From Gnetum montanum (Eukaryota; Streptophyta; Gnetopsida; Gnetales; Gnetaceae), in the NCBI GenBank assembly GCA_015680685.1, contig MNCI01016492.1, positions 585,258-649,257 of the forward strand: a stretch of 64,000 nt of DNA, in the 5' to 3' direction. A program made the translations under genes and the position numbers. Below, piece after piece: positions 45,583-59,640 of this stretch. The notes beneath the pieces were generated by a model. The model was given only the letters and a program-made list of their open reading frames with translations, was not told the DNA's origin and did not search any database. Numbering within the stretch: position 1 is the stretch's first letter; each line of letters begins with the position of its first letter.

Positions 45583-47900
45583 TCATGTGCCTACATTTAA
45601 AAATTCCAAATCCTTAGTGATGGTTTTCATTGAATAGAAAATGATAACATCCTTGATTTTTCCTATCATATCTCCTTGGTCATTATTCCAAAATAGATAT
45701 GTCTCTCCTAGGTATCATTTTTAATTTGTAAAGATGATGGACCATAGTGGAGATGCTTGAAACTAATCTTAGATTTCTTAGAGAGTAAACTTCATGAAGG
45801 ATTCAAATCTTAGTTCTTGAATTATAGAATTTTACATCTTTAATTTTTATTATTTTCATGTGGACCTTCATTAATGTGACTTCAAGATTATGCCCAAGTC
45901 CTTCATCTTGCCTTGACTACATTATGTTTATAGTGGGAATTTATCTAATATATTCTAATTCAAGCTCTTTTCTTTCTTGTCTAGCTGCATGGATGTTATT
46001 CGGTTTAGGTTTTAGCTATCCACATTCATGTCTAATTTCATCTCTAAGTTTCTTTTTCCCTCCTTTTAAATTGACCACCTACCTTTAGGATCCTCTTACA
46101 TGTCATCTACAATCACTTTAATGATCAATTATTACTTTTTGAATATTATTCATAAATTTTTAGGTCTTAATCATCATTTTAATTGGCTTAATTTTGAACA
46201 ATTTTAATACTAATACCCCTATGTAATAATAGTATAATATCCTAGAGGCTCTAAAATAGGTATTATATCTTAATTTCACATTATTTTAATCATTTATTAG
46301 TGTTAACTACCTTCGATATTTGAAATATAAGGTTTTTATAAAGATCTTAAATTGTAGATCTACTACCTCCATGTTGGAGAGCTCAACTCTAGGAGCTTAC
46401 AATTTTTGAAATAGTCAAAATTGAAGGTTTGACGCATAAGATATCATAAGTTGAAGGTCTAGGATCTCTAGAACATCAAAAAATTCCTAGCGCAAACAAA
46501 AAGAATAAAATTTTTTTCTAATGATGGATACATATTTGTTTGTTTTTTAGGACCACACGATGTTGCTCCATCAATAGGGATTTGTTAACTAAGCCTTTGC
46601 ATTGATGCTATAGCATTAACAAGATTTAATTATGAAATTTTTCTTGAATTTTTAAGAATTTTTGGATAATTTAATATCAAATAAGAGGCATAATAAGGAT
46701 CTTCATCAATGAAGAATATGTAAAAAATTAGGATGAGTTGAGATGATAAATTAAAGGGTTTTTGAAGCTTCAAATATAAAGAATTGATATTTTCAAAGTA
46801 TCATTTTATTTAATGAAGTGAAGATGAGTAAAAGATGATACATAGTAATGAAATGAATAGTTTTGGACTTGTGGAGTTGGTCCACAGACTAGATCTTTAA
46901 ATGTTATATTAGTGTATTCTCCTCAATGGAGGCTTCTCCCCAAAATAACCTTATATAATCATCTCACAAGATGTTCATCAGATGCTAGAAGATTAAATGT
47001 TAATCAAGTCTATGTTTCAATGACCACACAACTATTATTATCATCATACTATACTATACTATACTATACTAAACAAGACCATCATTCTCATAATTTCATG
47101 TAGTAGTGAGGTAGAGTGGAATGCAAAAAGATTGTAGATATTGGGATATAAGGTATCTTATCCTTTCCACAATAGGTTCTTGTGCCACCTAACCATCATA
47201 CCTATTTGTTAAGGTTCCAAACCAAGTCTATATTATTGTTAGTAACATTGTATTACATCATCATGGATCCACCACCATGAGACTAACCCCAACTATATGA
47301 AAATATCATTACTCATCAAGAAAAAATTGGAAAATATGCATTGAATACCTATTATAATTAATTAATTATAAACATCTAAGTTAGGGATCTTGGCCATTAG
47401 TTAGAGGAGTGTCTTTAGACATTAGTCACATATCTGTCTAGTCATATGATGAAACTAGTCCAAGAGATCATAAGATTCTTGGATGTAGCTTACCTTCAAT
47501 CATAGTCACATGTCTTGCCAGTGGTATCTTAAGAATTTTTTTACATATGTTAATTAATTAATTATTTTATTATCTTTACTATAGAACTACCTTCACACAT
47601 GAACACATGCCTTTTCAATTTTTTTAGTAAGGTAATAACTTTTAACAAAGAAGATCTTTCTAGAAAAATAGAACATGAGTGATAGCATAATCATGTGAAG
47701 TAGTAAGATTCATAGAGAAAGTTTAAAAAATCAGCAAATTCCCTTGATATCACATATTTTTGTAATCTTTCTTGATCCTTTCCCTTTCCTTCAAGGCATA
47801 ATGATTATGGGTTAGTTTTAGTTTCATGTAATAAGAGCCATATGACTTCCATGATAAGGAACTATTATTTATAAAAATTGGAGGGATTGATGGCATAGAA
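45583..47900. other. AT-rich intergenic DNA, no gene seen
   Basis: No motif of a known protein family. Open frames (45858-46088, 46912-47103) are short and low-complexity. A small ATACT microsatellite lies at 47046-47070. The right end may include the eroded 3' noncoding part of element D. Confidence 0.45.
47046..47070. repeat. ATACT microsatellite, five units
   Basis: Five perfect tandem copies of ATACT, 25 bases. Confidence 0.9.
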
Positions 47901-50900
47901 TAACTACTTTTATACAATTATTAGTTCAATATTTTGATAGTATAGAACATGGTCCAAATAACAAAGTTGGCCTATGTACATATGTGGCAATGTTTATTAA
48001 TTAGAATACGGAAATAATCAATTAAAAAAATAGAAAATACATTTAAAAAATAATATAGAATATCAAAATTATAAAATGTATGAAGAATTAGAAAACATAT
48101 TAAAAAATGAAAAAATGCAAAAGAATTTTGTAAAATAAAAACATGAAAAATTTGTTCTCATAAGGTATTAGTTAGAGTATGTATCTTCATGACAACCTAA
48201 ATGGAATGAAAAGATATAGAAGATGGAATACCCTTTGAAAGAGGTAGGTGTTTTTCTTGAGTGTTTCACTACTTGATAATTCTTAAATAATTTATGTTAT
48301 TATGTGTTAATGAAAATGAGCTTCTATTAGTAGTTAGAATGGTATATCTACATGGCATTGGAATTAAATGTAGAATTTATGATGTAAGCTTCTTTCCACA
48401 ATATTTGGAATTTAGTATGTTAAGATACATGTGTAGAATTCTACTAGAGGATCTTATTTCCTATTTAGAATTTTACCCATTACATCCTAGCATCTTGATG
48501 TTGTTTGGTGTATGCCTTTTAGACCTCATTCATCATGAGTGCTATCATATAATTTTCATTTAGCACATTAATGTTCATAACACATTCTTTTTATGCTAGA
48601 CTAACATCAAGGTTAAGCTCAAAAATAGTATTTAGTGTATGTAGCTCCATTAAAATTAAAAGTTCTGGTAACTCACCATATACTAATCCTTATGGGTACT
48701 ATCCTATAGGAAGTTTCCAATTGGAGTGACAGGCCTAATACATTGTTGAGCTTTATGCCCTAATTTTTTCTATACCTACTAATTATTGTAGTAAGGATTC
48801 ATGTAAAATCCTTATTTGTTACTTTGGCTTGACCATTTTCTTGGGGATGATAAAATGTAGTATGTTTATGTTCCATCCCTAAGCATCTTGTTAGCTTCAT
48901 AAAGATAATACCTATAAAATGGGTACCATTATGAAAACTAAGTATCCTTGAGACATCAAACCTATTTACCACTTGTTACTAAAGGAATATTAAGATTGTT
49001 TTCATGGTATAACTAGTCAATACTTCAACTACTACTAATTTATACAATACTATATAATGATAATATTGTGGGACTTCCCATTTGAAATAAGTGTGATGGA
49101 TCCCATTGAATTAATTTTCCATAAGTCTAATGGTTCTAAGGGTTGGATCCATTGCATTAACATCTATTTTAAAAGTTGATAAATTAGTAAGCATTACTAA
49201 GAACTATTGGCTAGAAATATCTTTCCCTGAGGACTTTTATAGTCATTTATCTTTATTCATAATTGTCTTCATAATGGTTTTTATGAACATCTTGAGAAAC
49301 TATGATTTGATCTTCTTCTAGAACATACCAATGTATAAGGCCATTTAGGCAAATCTTATTGAGGATACTTGATACCTCCATGTACTACTTACTATGATGT
49401 AGAAATTATTATTTCTATTATTACCCTTGTCACTAGGAACACCTACAAGAGTAAGTAGATGAGGTAATCAGCATACCAAGATTTGACTATGTTAGATGTA
49501 ATCAATTTAACTTTTGAAAATAACAACTCATCAAAGAGCTAATCAAAGAGTGTTTCTTCATCAACCTTTTTTTGTCCCACTAGAAATAAAATAAGTAAGT
49601 AGCAATAACATTCTTAGTTTCCTTTAGGTTAATCATGGTTATGTCAAACTCTTACAAAATTTCAACCATTATATGATACAAGGGCTAATCATTGGATTAT
49701 TCATAAGGAACTAAATTATACTATGATTAGTGTACATAAAATTTGGATATTTAAGCATTTAGTAACTAAATTTCTTAAAGGTGTGTATGAAGGCCATGAG
49801 TTCCTTTTCCATGATTGTATGGTTCAACTATGCAACTACAATATTACTTCTTATGTAATGAATGTAGTATGAGCATTTTTGATCATTCAACTATATGATC
49901 ATTGCTTCCAAGATAAATTTGGATGCATCTATCATAATATAGAATCATTTGGACAAATCAAGAGCTTGTAAAATAGGGTTTCTATAATCTTTTATTTTAA
50001 GAGTTTGAATGCCTTATCATATTTCTTGATTAAATAAAATGTTACATACTTTTTTGTTAGTTCTACTAGTGGTTTAGAAAATTTTAAGAAATTTTTGATG
50101 AATTTATTATAGTAACTACTATGTTCAAGGAAAGATATAATAGCTTTAATGGTTTATGATATATGTCTTATTCCTTGGATTACTCTTATCTTTATAGGAT
50201 TCATATATATCCCTTTCTATAGAACTTGGTGTTCAAGAAAAATCTCCACCTAGATCATAAGCTAGATTTTCTACCAATTGATCTTAAGATTAATTTCCAT
50301 ACATTATTTTAACATAGGCACTAAATGGTTGATCAAAATTAGAGTCATAAGTGAAAAGTGACTGATGAAAAGTTTTATAAAATTTCTAATTTGTTTCTTG
50401 AAGATATTGACTAAATGTTGGAATGTTGCAAGAGCATTACATAGATCAAAAGATATCATTTTATAAGAAAAAGTACCCTATGAACTTATGAATGCTATTT
50501 AGGCTTAATATTTTGGGACTACTAAATTTGATTATAGTGATTGTATCTATCCAAGAAGTTATAATACTTGTGACCTATAATGGTATCCAACACTTGATCA
50601 ATAAATAATAACAAAAAATAATCTTTCAAAGTTGCCATATTCAGTAGTTTAAAGTTAATTTAGATCCTCTACCAATTTCTTTTTTTTTTTTTTTGCATAA
50701 TGACAAGTGGGCTCATCCATTTTCTATTTGATCTATGGTAGACAAATCTAGCTTTTAATAGATTTTAAATATCATTTTTGATAACTTGATTTAATTTTAG
50801 ATTTAATCTATGCTATGACTATTGTTTTGGATTAATGGTTATATTGGTATAGATTCTATGCTAGCATATGCAATGATCAATTTCTAGTATTTCATGATAT

Positions 50901-53900
50901 GATAAAGCAAAGATTAATAGTCATTTTTTCATGATCTCTAGAAACTTTGTTTTCTTTGCCTATGTGAGCTAGGCATTTACAATTACTAGTTTACCATTTT
51001 TCAAGAACACATAATCTAGAGATTTTAGTAATGTTTTTAGTTTGATGGGCTCTGGTTTAGTTGTTTTAAGAATTTCTAGCATTCTCCAATTCATCTCTTC
51101 TTATTATCTATTTTCTACATGTAAAAGTTATGATTTCAATAATTTCATCTTACCTAGTTTATCAATGTAAGGACTTGTGTGGGATTCTTAAGTTTCCATG
51201 CACATGGTAGACTCACAGCTTTCATATGTTGTTAGAAATGTTTCCACACATAGCAATTCTTCACATGATTTACATGTTGTGATAGTTCTTTGTTTAACTA
51301 ACTAGTTTTTTTACATGAAATTTCACCCTATATTACTATGTGTAATCCATGGAATACATTTCTTCTCTATAATTTCATATATATTAACCTTGAAAATTTT
51401 CAAGGATAAGTCCGATTCTTATCTTAGCATTAATAGTTCTTAGCTAAACCCTTTTCATAATGATGAAAAACTTCTAATTGTACTTATTAATATGGATCAC
51501 AAGGAAATCAACATGATACAATTACTTAGTGATGGTAGTCATAATATCTTCCACCAATTCCAAGATTAAAAAACTCTAATATGATGTTACCCTTATCTAA
51601 AGAAGGTAGGTTCTAGGTTATATATATTTTTTATAAGATCAAGTTATCTTTAGAATTTGACTCTAGTAGAGCCTTACCTAGAGAATTTCCTATGGTCTGT
51701 AGATAGATAAGAGGACTTCTTATATTAGTTTTCTTCTTGAAAATATTACTTAACTTCATATAATCAATTATAACATGATAGTTTGGACATTTTATGCACA
51801 TTGGTTTGAAGGCCTTGTGAAATGTATTGGAAGGATATAAATGTGGGATCTAGAATCATCGATGCGTATGTAGGTTCATGTGGATTGGTAGGTGTAAAGA
51901 ATGGATGTTTTTGGGACTTGAACTTGAACATATGTAAGCTATCATTTACCTACATGTTCATATCTTTAATAGAATTTCATTGTTATGGATATAGAGATAT
52001 CTTATTTTGCATTGGTGAAACAAGTGGTAATGGATTAGGAGCATAAGACTATGAGTATTATGGTAGATATGAAGTGTACAAGGGAGATTATTTTAAGAAG
52101 TAGTCATTTTGTGGTACTCTAGATGATTATAGTGGTGAGTAGAAACATAGCTGGTGAAACTTATTTAAGACATAGATTGTTGAATATAATAACCATAACG
52201 AATAGGTTGCCTATAGGAATACTACTACCTTAGTGGTGCTAGCTTCTACAATAGTGAATTTCGATACTACTACTGATAATAGTCTTAAGATTGAGGTTTA
52301 TTTACACTAGGATAGTACTATTATGATTAGTAGGACTATTTATAGTTGTCTTGTGGGTAAGATAGCCTCTTGGATGCTAGCATCTTAATAAGTTTGGATT
52401 CAAGGGATAAATACTAAATTCCTAGAGGTATGATAGAACTAGGTAATATCCTTGAAATGCTTGAATTAGAATATGTCATATTCTTCATATTTGAATTATA
52501 GTTTGTAGTCACTTTCAATATAGTAGCTTCCCTTCATGCCAATGGTAGTCCCTACTAATTTTTTAATGATTGTCTTTGGTTCTATCTTGCTCTATTTTTT
52601 CCATGATCTTAAGTGATGATTAAAATTTTTGATCAATTGAGTATTATATTTTTCAAATTTGACTAATATTTTAGGAATAGATTTTTATATCAATAAATTC
52701 TTATATTAAACTACTTCTTCTAATGGTACCTCATTTTCTTATTCACAGATATGAACCTTCTTTTTGCAAAGAGAAGGATCTTTATCATACTTAATGCTTT
52801 CTTATTTCTTTAGCTCTTTTTCTTCCTTTTTTATTTGATCAATCAATCTTTGAATTTTATAGGCTTTCATCTTTGAAAGATTTTCCTAGGCATAAATCCC
52901 AAGAGATTTCCTTATCTTTTTTTTTGCATCCATGTATAATGTGACATAGTTGTTTTATCTACGGGAAGTTATGGCTTGTGCACTTGTATAGTAGTGAGTA
53001 ATATCTATCTAAGGTTGCATCAAGGAATATATGATTGCATTTTCTTAATTTGTAAATCTTCTTTATTAGATTGAACACTCATGATTATGTCCAATATTTC
53101 TCATTGAAGATATCTAGCATTGTATTCCACCTTTAAATTTATTCTAGTTCCAAGGACTAGTATCAACTTTTCATTTTCTTGATGAGTGTACTAGAGAATA
53201 AATTCTATTTTTGGAATCAATTTCATTTTTGTCATTTTTTATGTGTATCTTGAAAAATTTAGACATAATGGAAGACTTGTAGATGATGTTGTAGATCAAG
53301 ATTGTAGGCTTCCTTGAACTTAGGAATATTATTCATGTCTAGCGATTTGATCTAGTTGTCCTTCTAATGCCTAATCATGCTTGATGAATGTAGACTACAT
53401 ACTTGATGTTAATCATGCTACAGATAGTAAGTAAGGATTCATCATAATCATGTATGTTCTTATGAACTATATTATGATCATGGCCCCTTCTATGATTCTT
53501 GGTATGTCTTCTTTCAACTATGTGTTCTATTTTCATATCTTTTACATTATCTTTGTGATGGTACTTTCTATTTCCTCTACCATGTTATTTGTCATTATCC
53601 CTTCTATATCCTCTATGATCATCCTCGTTAAAACTTGAAGATGAAGAGGATGAAGATGAGGAAGATCTATAAGAGCTATTCTATTTTTGCATCATTCCTT
53701 AAACACTTGGATATTCATGAGGATGTGTACCAAGAAATCTTAGTCTAGAGGTGCTCTTAATGTTTAGTTTTTCTCTCTCTCTACCCCTATTATTGATCAA
53801 GGTTAAGTGTAACCATTGATGCACTATTTTATATGCATTAAAGAGGAAATAATTTTGATGATAATGTTGGCTAGATTAATATTCTATCTCCTCCTTTACA

Positions 53901-54300
53901 GACTGTGATGTTAAAGGAATGTTCACTTCTTTACCCTTGATGGCTTCATGTTGCACCTTCATGAAGTGATATTTCTTGTTTTGGGCCGTAATAAATTGAT
54001 AAGGCTTGGAAATTTCATCAACCACCTTGTAGTTAGAGGTTACTACTTTAAGTTTTACTTTTATTTATATTTCTACTATCTTTGGTAGAATAGAATGATC
54101 AATTGAAAACATAATGTTGCCTTTTAGGTCTTTCAATTTCAATTGGTCCTTCTAGTGTAGGATAAAGGTGATGTCTAGATAATAGGGATTTAGATATTAG
54201 TAGATGTTCTTAGCTTGGTATAACACATCATCCTTGCTACATGTGATACTATCATGTCCCTATGTTAAGCCATTAGCAAGTGAAGAATTACCCTTACAAG
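47900..54300 (-). mobile_element. Heavily decayed Athila-type element D
   Basis: A minus-strand relative of B with the same order of parts but only ghost coding capacity. Matches to B include the integrase region (48650-49330), RNase H (about 49600-50000), RT (50150-50760; FSYKMISFDLCNALATFQ corresponds to the ISFGLCNAPTTFQ motif of B), protease (about 51500-51700) and gag (about 52350-54200). The primer site and LTRs were not recognised. Open frames on both strands (48294-48563, 49130-49321, 51822-52046, 53450-53638) are shadows of the eroded domains. D is clearly older than B or C. Confidence 0.7.
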
Positions 54301-54319
54301 TAGAACATATCATTTTAAT

Positions 54320-54845
54320 TACTTAGTATGTTGAAATAAAATGATATTATTTTTATAAAATAAATCTTTTAGGATTTGATGAGAAACTTCCATGAATTCC
54401 AAAATCCAAGCTTTCTCAAAGTCAAAAAATAGTAAATTTGAAAAAGAAAAGAAAAATGAAAGCTTTATTCTTACTCAAATGAAGAATTTACATATGCAAG
54501 GAACCACAATTTGTGAAGGATAGGTAGGAAATTCAATCCAAATGTCATACACTCAATCAAAGAGCTTACACACACACAAGGATAGTCATCATGGCACCTT
54601 GCCAAGACTCTATCTCTTCTTTTACTCTTCTCTCAACTTCCTACACTCTCTCTTTTTCTTTCTAGATTCTCTTTAGACTCTCTCTTTCTTTGTTGAGACT
54701 TTCTTCATCAAATTGAAGGCCCAAGGATTTTTTTTATATATTTTCCCCTTATCTCATCATATTTCCTCCAATTTACCATTCAATTTAATTTTCATTAAAA
54801 TCCATCGGAGACATCTACAAAAAAATAAGAGATGTCTTTCCCAAG
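54320..54845 (-). repeat. Left part of the 3' LTR of element E
   Basis: Read on the minus strand this continues from 62416 once element C is removed. It has a TATATAAA box (54733-54740), a purine-rich leader (about 54600-54700) and a GAATAAAG poly(A)-like signal near 54465. The right flank of C and this piece share the 'agatgtct' word. The far end (near 54320) is estimated. Low-complexity frames here are not genes. Confidence 0.5.
54733..54740 (-). promoter_or_regulatory. TATA box of the LTR of element E
   Basis: Minus-strand TATATAAA. It lies downstream of the repeat-rich U3 part that is now separated from it by element C. Confidence 0.4.
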
Positions 54846-55643
54846 TGATGAAGTGCATTTGTTCATTTTCTCCAATGTTGGGTATCCGACATTGGGGGTA
54901 TACTCTAGCCTATAAATATAGTGCTTGGACTCCCAATTTGGTAGTTAGTTTTAAGTTTTTAGTCAAAGTAGTGAAGCTCTTACATTTTATTTTCTTCAAA
55001 GTTAAAATATTTTCTAAGTGCTTGTAGATGGAGTCTAAGTGTGTATGGTTCTTTACACTGATGTACTTGAGTGTAATAATGTGATGGGAATAAAATGAAC
55101 TCTTTTGATAATCTTTGAAACACTAAGAATAGATTAATGTTTCTTTTAATGCACTTTACTTTCATGCACTTTACTTTAATGCATTTGAATTCAATAATTA
55201 CTTTCCAAGAGTTAATGAACACAAGCGTGACCACTTTGAACATACATATAGTACTTGGTAACTTAGCAACACCTAATGTTTGGTAGCCCAGTAGCACTAT
55301 ATGTTTTTAGGATGTGTCTAGGAAAGTGGAGTGGTTGTTGTGTCAGGCTAGTTAGACCGTAAATGAACTAGATCTTAAATTACTCTACCTTTCATTCTTG
55401 TTGTAGGCAACTAAACTCATAAAACATAAAACAAGAAAAATCATGTACCTTAATTACACTTAAATGATATCCTTGAGCCTTACATGTATACTTGGAAAGA
55501 TAGTGAACATCCTCAATGCCCATTTCACTTCCTAGAAGAGCTAGTGTACAAGAGAACTATAGGTCCATGGAATTCTATGAGATTGTGCATAAATGCCTTA
55601 GTGATTCATATGGTTGGGCATAGGGGTACCCCACTAGTCATCA
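54846..55643 (+). repeat. 5' LTR of element C
   Basis: 798 bp, starting TGATGAAGTGCATTTG and ending AGTCATCA. TATA box at 54911-54918; AATAAAA near 55090. It matches 61776-62415 on both sides of the gap. The frames at 54713-55027 and 54980-55297 overlap it and are not genes. Confidence 0.85.
54911..54918 (+). promoter_or_regulatory. TATA box in 5' LTR of C
   Basis: TATAAATA, 65 bases inside the LTR and directly after two 'gttgggtatccgacattgg'-type repeats. Confidence 0.6.
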
Positions 55644-55664
55644 TGGGTGCCATTACTAAGGACC
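55644..55664 (+). promoter_or_regulatory. Degenerate primer-binding site of element C
   Basis: TGGGTGCCATTACTAAGGAC follows the LTR at once and aligns with the site of B (TGGCACCGTTGCCAAGGAC). It has several changes and one extra base. Confidence 0.6.
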
Positions 55665-55789
55665 TTCTTGTTATTTTATGCACTATTTAAGATTTAGTAA
55701 AAAATATTTAAATCATTGGAATGAACCTTAAATTCACATCACATTTTAAGATTACTACAACAAACTTTTAAAGCACATTGCATTTTTAT

Positions 55790-58130
55790 CATCTAATTGC
55801 AATGTCTTCTTATCATAGGAGTACTTCTCAACCCAAGTCTAATGGAGCTCATCTATTAGTGCCTCAATAATATTGAATGGTATATGCTCATCTTGATAAG
55901 TATATACCCAATTTCACCTTCATCCTACATCAGGATGAATAGGTGTGGTGGCGTGACATGGAGGGTAACATTGTTTTGGCATCCAATCGATTAGTTCCTG
56001 CAATGCTTTACTAAGCACTTATCTATTTGGGTCTTCAAGAACATCATGTTGAGTAAGTTGTGCAAGATAGTGATGCCAGGGATTATCATCCCATTGATAT
56101 ACAATGTCTTTGAGATCACCAGTTAGAGCAATGTCATGAATTTACAAAGGGAAAAGGATTTAATAACTCTCCATTCTTGCTATGCCAAAATGATGGCAGG
56201 GAATCCTTCTTTGGGAATTTTCCATTTAGTGAAATTTCTCTCTTTTACTTTAGTGACAGAGGTCAAAACCAAAGCTTGTAGTCCACAATTCACAATTTGG
56301 GTTTTGGTAAGAATGGATCCAATGACAAAGAAGGATCCAAAGAGGCAAATTAAGGAAAGGATGTATACAAGAAACAAGATTATGATCATGAACATAATCG
56401 CTGAAGAGGTGGCAAAAAACACCATGATGATGCTAATGCTCCTTCATCTTCCCCTTCATTATCATCATCATCATCTTCTTCTGGCTCTAATCACAACCAC
56501 AGGAGGCAAGACCATGATGGAGGTGACCAAAATCATCGATGGGATTGAAATGATTAAAATGATCAAAATGACAATTAGGAAAGGAAAGAACAAGGGCATG
56601 GACATTTAGGAGAGGCACATCACCATGAATGAAGGGGTAGTAGAGGGCATTGTAGGCACCATAATCAAGGCCTCGATGAGCATTGGCTTGCTACACAAAG
56701 TATGCTCAATATCCTAGAGGTAGTATGAATTCCAACAAGGCACTTGAAGGATAGTTAGATCAAAAGGCTATACATGAACAATATTCCTTAGTTCGAAGGG
56801 GGGTATAACTTTGATTCATAGAACCATCTCCAAGTTTTTGAAGATGCATGTGCGTTGCAGAATATAGAAAATGAGTGGTAAAAACTTAAGTTATTTCCAA
56901 GGACACTCATCAAAGAAGTAGAGAACTAGTACTAGTCCTTAGAGTTAGAATCTATTAGATGATGGAGTACCATGCTTGAATTGTTTAATGATGAATATCA
57001 AACATACTCTAGAGTTTCCAACTTGAGAATGAAAATCCAAGGATGCAAACAAGAAACACATAAACCCTTGGATGCCAGCATCGGTCAATACTATGTCCTG
57101 GCCATGATTATTCTCAACTAGATCAACTTTGCCACATTGTAGATGGTCTTCAATCAGAAATAAGAAGAACCCTTGGTGTTTATGCCTAGGGCTGATTGTT
57201 AGAATTAAGTGCCTGTTAGATACAAAGATTAATCAAGAAGGTAGCTAAAGAGAAGGGATAATTAAGAAAAAGAGAAAGTGTAGAAGAATATAACTGTGAT
57301 CCTTCCATTCACAATAGGGAGGTTTAATTCTGCAACAATGAGGACAAATTTGGATCTGATAAGGTGGTGAATAGGAAAACCTTACCACTCCAAAAATTTC
57401 AATCTAAAATTACAACCAAGGTTCATTAGTTATGGGACTCTATGGATAGCAGATTCTAAGTTGTTCTGAAAATTACTAAAGAGTCCAAAGAATAGGGTAG
57501 TGATTCTAAGAAGAGGGGATGCAAGAAATTTGAATGTACCTATCACAAAGGTGAGGGTAAGATTTTTGCGATAGAATAGATTGCAAAAAGTAAATTTGAT
57601 GATAATGGTGAATATGACGTTTGTTAGTATGAACATCCTAAGGGATGTTTCCCCATAGTATCACATCTATAGGAGTCTAGGATGTATGCTTTAAATCCAT
57701 GATTAACACAAATGAAAACATTTAGAAGATTACCTTATCCTTAAGGTAATTTTAAGCAGTTCCATTAACAATAGTAATATTATCCAAGTGGAGCTCGATT
57801 GCAACCATATGAGTAGTATCAATGGTGGCAAAAACCACAATTTTGGGCACTGGCACCACCAAGGCATTAGTACCCTTATTAACAACCTAATCCATATGGT
57901 TACTATGTTTTACAACCCTTGTCTCCATATGAATACTCTAGTTATGTCTCTACTTTCCAACCTCACTACCATCCTTTTGATTATTATCAAACTCATTCTC
58001 CACATGAAAGAAGTGATACCACATCTTATCCTTATCCCCCTCCTATCTCTACACATGGTCCTCCACCACCCACATAGCTACCACCTACTCCACCTATGCA
58101 AGGTGAATTATTAGCTCAACTGTAGTAATG
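55790..58130 (+). pseudogene. gag pseudogene of element C
   Basis: The N-terminal region begins near the ATG at 55801 and contains IPNFTFILHQDE as in B. A frameshifted Lys/His/Met-rich part lies at 56136-56609. The capsid-like region near 56770-56900 has NNIP, FEGGYNFDS and LQVFEDACALQNIENEW. The knuckle-like part near 57600-57660 has NMTFVSMNILRDVSP in one frame and the CEHPKGCFP-type pattern in another. A Pro/His-rich end (57788-58114) matches the C-terminus of B. Stops and shifts are frequent. Confidence 0.65.
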
Positions 58131-58399
58131 CAACATCACTAGGGCTATTAATCTACAATTAGATCATTAATCGAGTGGGTCAAATACTTGATTAAAGAAA
58201 AGACCTTTGTTTTGACCCCATAGTCCTCCTCAGCCCTCACATACACTTGCAATTAACAATCCTATCCCTGCATCTTCCTCTATATCACACACTTTCAAGT
58301 CCCCTTTAAACCAAAATCTACCTAGGATCCATATCGTCATGCTAACTCATACTGTATCTGTGCTAGAAACCTTCCCAAGAAATTAGCTAATCTTGGAGG

Positions 58400-58835
58400 T
58401 CCTCTAATTTATTTATAGATTGCTGGGAATGAACTATGAAATGATCTTCTTAATTTAGGTTCTGGTGTCAATTTCATTTCTTATGAGGTATACACTACAT
58501 GAAAGCTACCTCCTCTTAAGAAGAGCAACATAATATTAGAATTGGCAGACTAGTCCATCACTATTTCCTTGGGATTGGTAGAAGACATTGTGACTATTGT
58601 CTGTGGATGGTCTTATCTTGGTAAATTCATAGTAATCAAAGTGGAGAACTACAAAGGGGATTTTCCAATCATCATGGGAAGGGCATGGCTTAGCACCATT
58701 GATCCTAGAATAGGTATTAGAGATCTTTCCCTAAAAATATCTAAATAAAATGCATTCAGAAAGATCAAGAAGAAGAGAGTTCTATGCATTGTATATAGTG
58801 ATACAAGGTGCAATTTTGTGCAAAAACTCTAAGTC
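58400..58835 (+). pseudogene. Aspartic protease pseudogene of element C
   Basis: LLNLGSGVNFISYEVY holds the active-site region, with catalytic D-S-G changed to G-S-G. It is followed by SITISLGLVEDIVTIVCGWS and FPIIMGRAWLSTIDPRIGIR, an almost exact counterpart of the protease in B. The match to B ends near 58830, at the deletion junction. Confidence 0.75.
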
Positions 58836-58839
58836 ATTT

Positions 58840-59640
58840 TTATTTAGTACATCATAGTCACTATTGACTATTATATGAAATGGGTGAAAGCAATAGTTGT
58901 CATCGATTGTACATCTTCTACTACTACTTGGTTTATACAAAAAAATGTTGTAAATAGGTTTGGTGTGCCACATGCATTAATTGTTGCTAATGGAACTCAC
59001 TTTATAGGCACTACTTTTCAGAAGCTTATGCAACACTTGGGGGTTGAGCATAAACTCACAACACCCTACCACCTCCAAGCCAATGATCAAGTTGAGGTTA
59101 CCAATAGGGAAATCACAAGGATTCTGAAAAGAACTATTAGCAAATATAGGAAATACTAGAGCACAAAACTTAATGATGCCCTTTGGACCTACCACTCAAC
59201 ATGGAAACTTGCTATAGGCTACTCTCCCTATGAGCTTGTGTATGGAAAATTACCAATAATTCCTATTTAATCTAAGCTCTGTATACTTTCAATAGCTTGT
59301 GACCTTAACCTTGACTTGAGTCTATGCCAAAAAATGAAAAGCCTAATGAATCTCAACTGCTAGATGAAAATCAATTGGTAGCCCTATCATCTAATGAGTT
59401 GCACAAGGCCTACAACAAAAAGCTTCATGACCTAAAAATTGGAAAAGTCAAATTCTAACTAAGAGATAAGGTTCTCTACTAAAACCCTACACATGTACCT
59501 CAACAAACTGAATTCCAAATGTTGTGGGAAGGACCTTACATCATTTACAAAAATGTTTCTTCTAAGGCCATGATGATCTATAAACTTGAGAGCCTAGATA
59601 AGAAATAGTTGGTTAACATCCAACAAATCAAACCTTTCCA
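58840..59640 (+). pseudogene. Truncated integrase pseudogene of element C
   Basis: It starts inside the catalytic core (VTIDYYMKWVKAIVVIDCTS). An open stretch at 58875-59159 holds VVNRFGVPHALIVANGTHFI (second catalytic Asp changed to Ala) and YHLQANDQVEVTNREITRIL, with the final catalytic Glu intact. The C-terminal domain to about 59640 keeps WTYHSTWKLAIGYSPYELVY and GKLPIIPI but is broken by stops. The zinc finger and first core Asp were lost with RT and RNase H. Confidence 0.8.

Noticed and set aside
56136-56609. The long (157-codon) open frame in element C as an independent gene.
   Set aside because: It overlaps gag in another frame. The Lys/Met/His-rich low complexity and the counterpart in B show it is a frameshifted part of gag.
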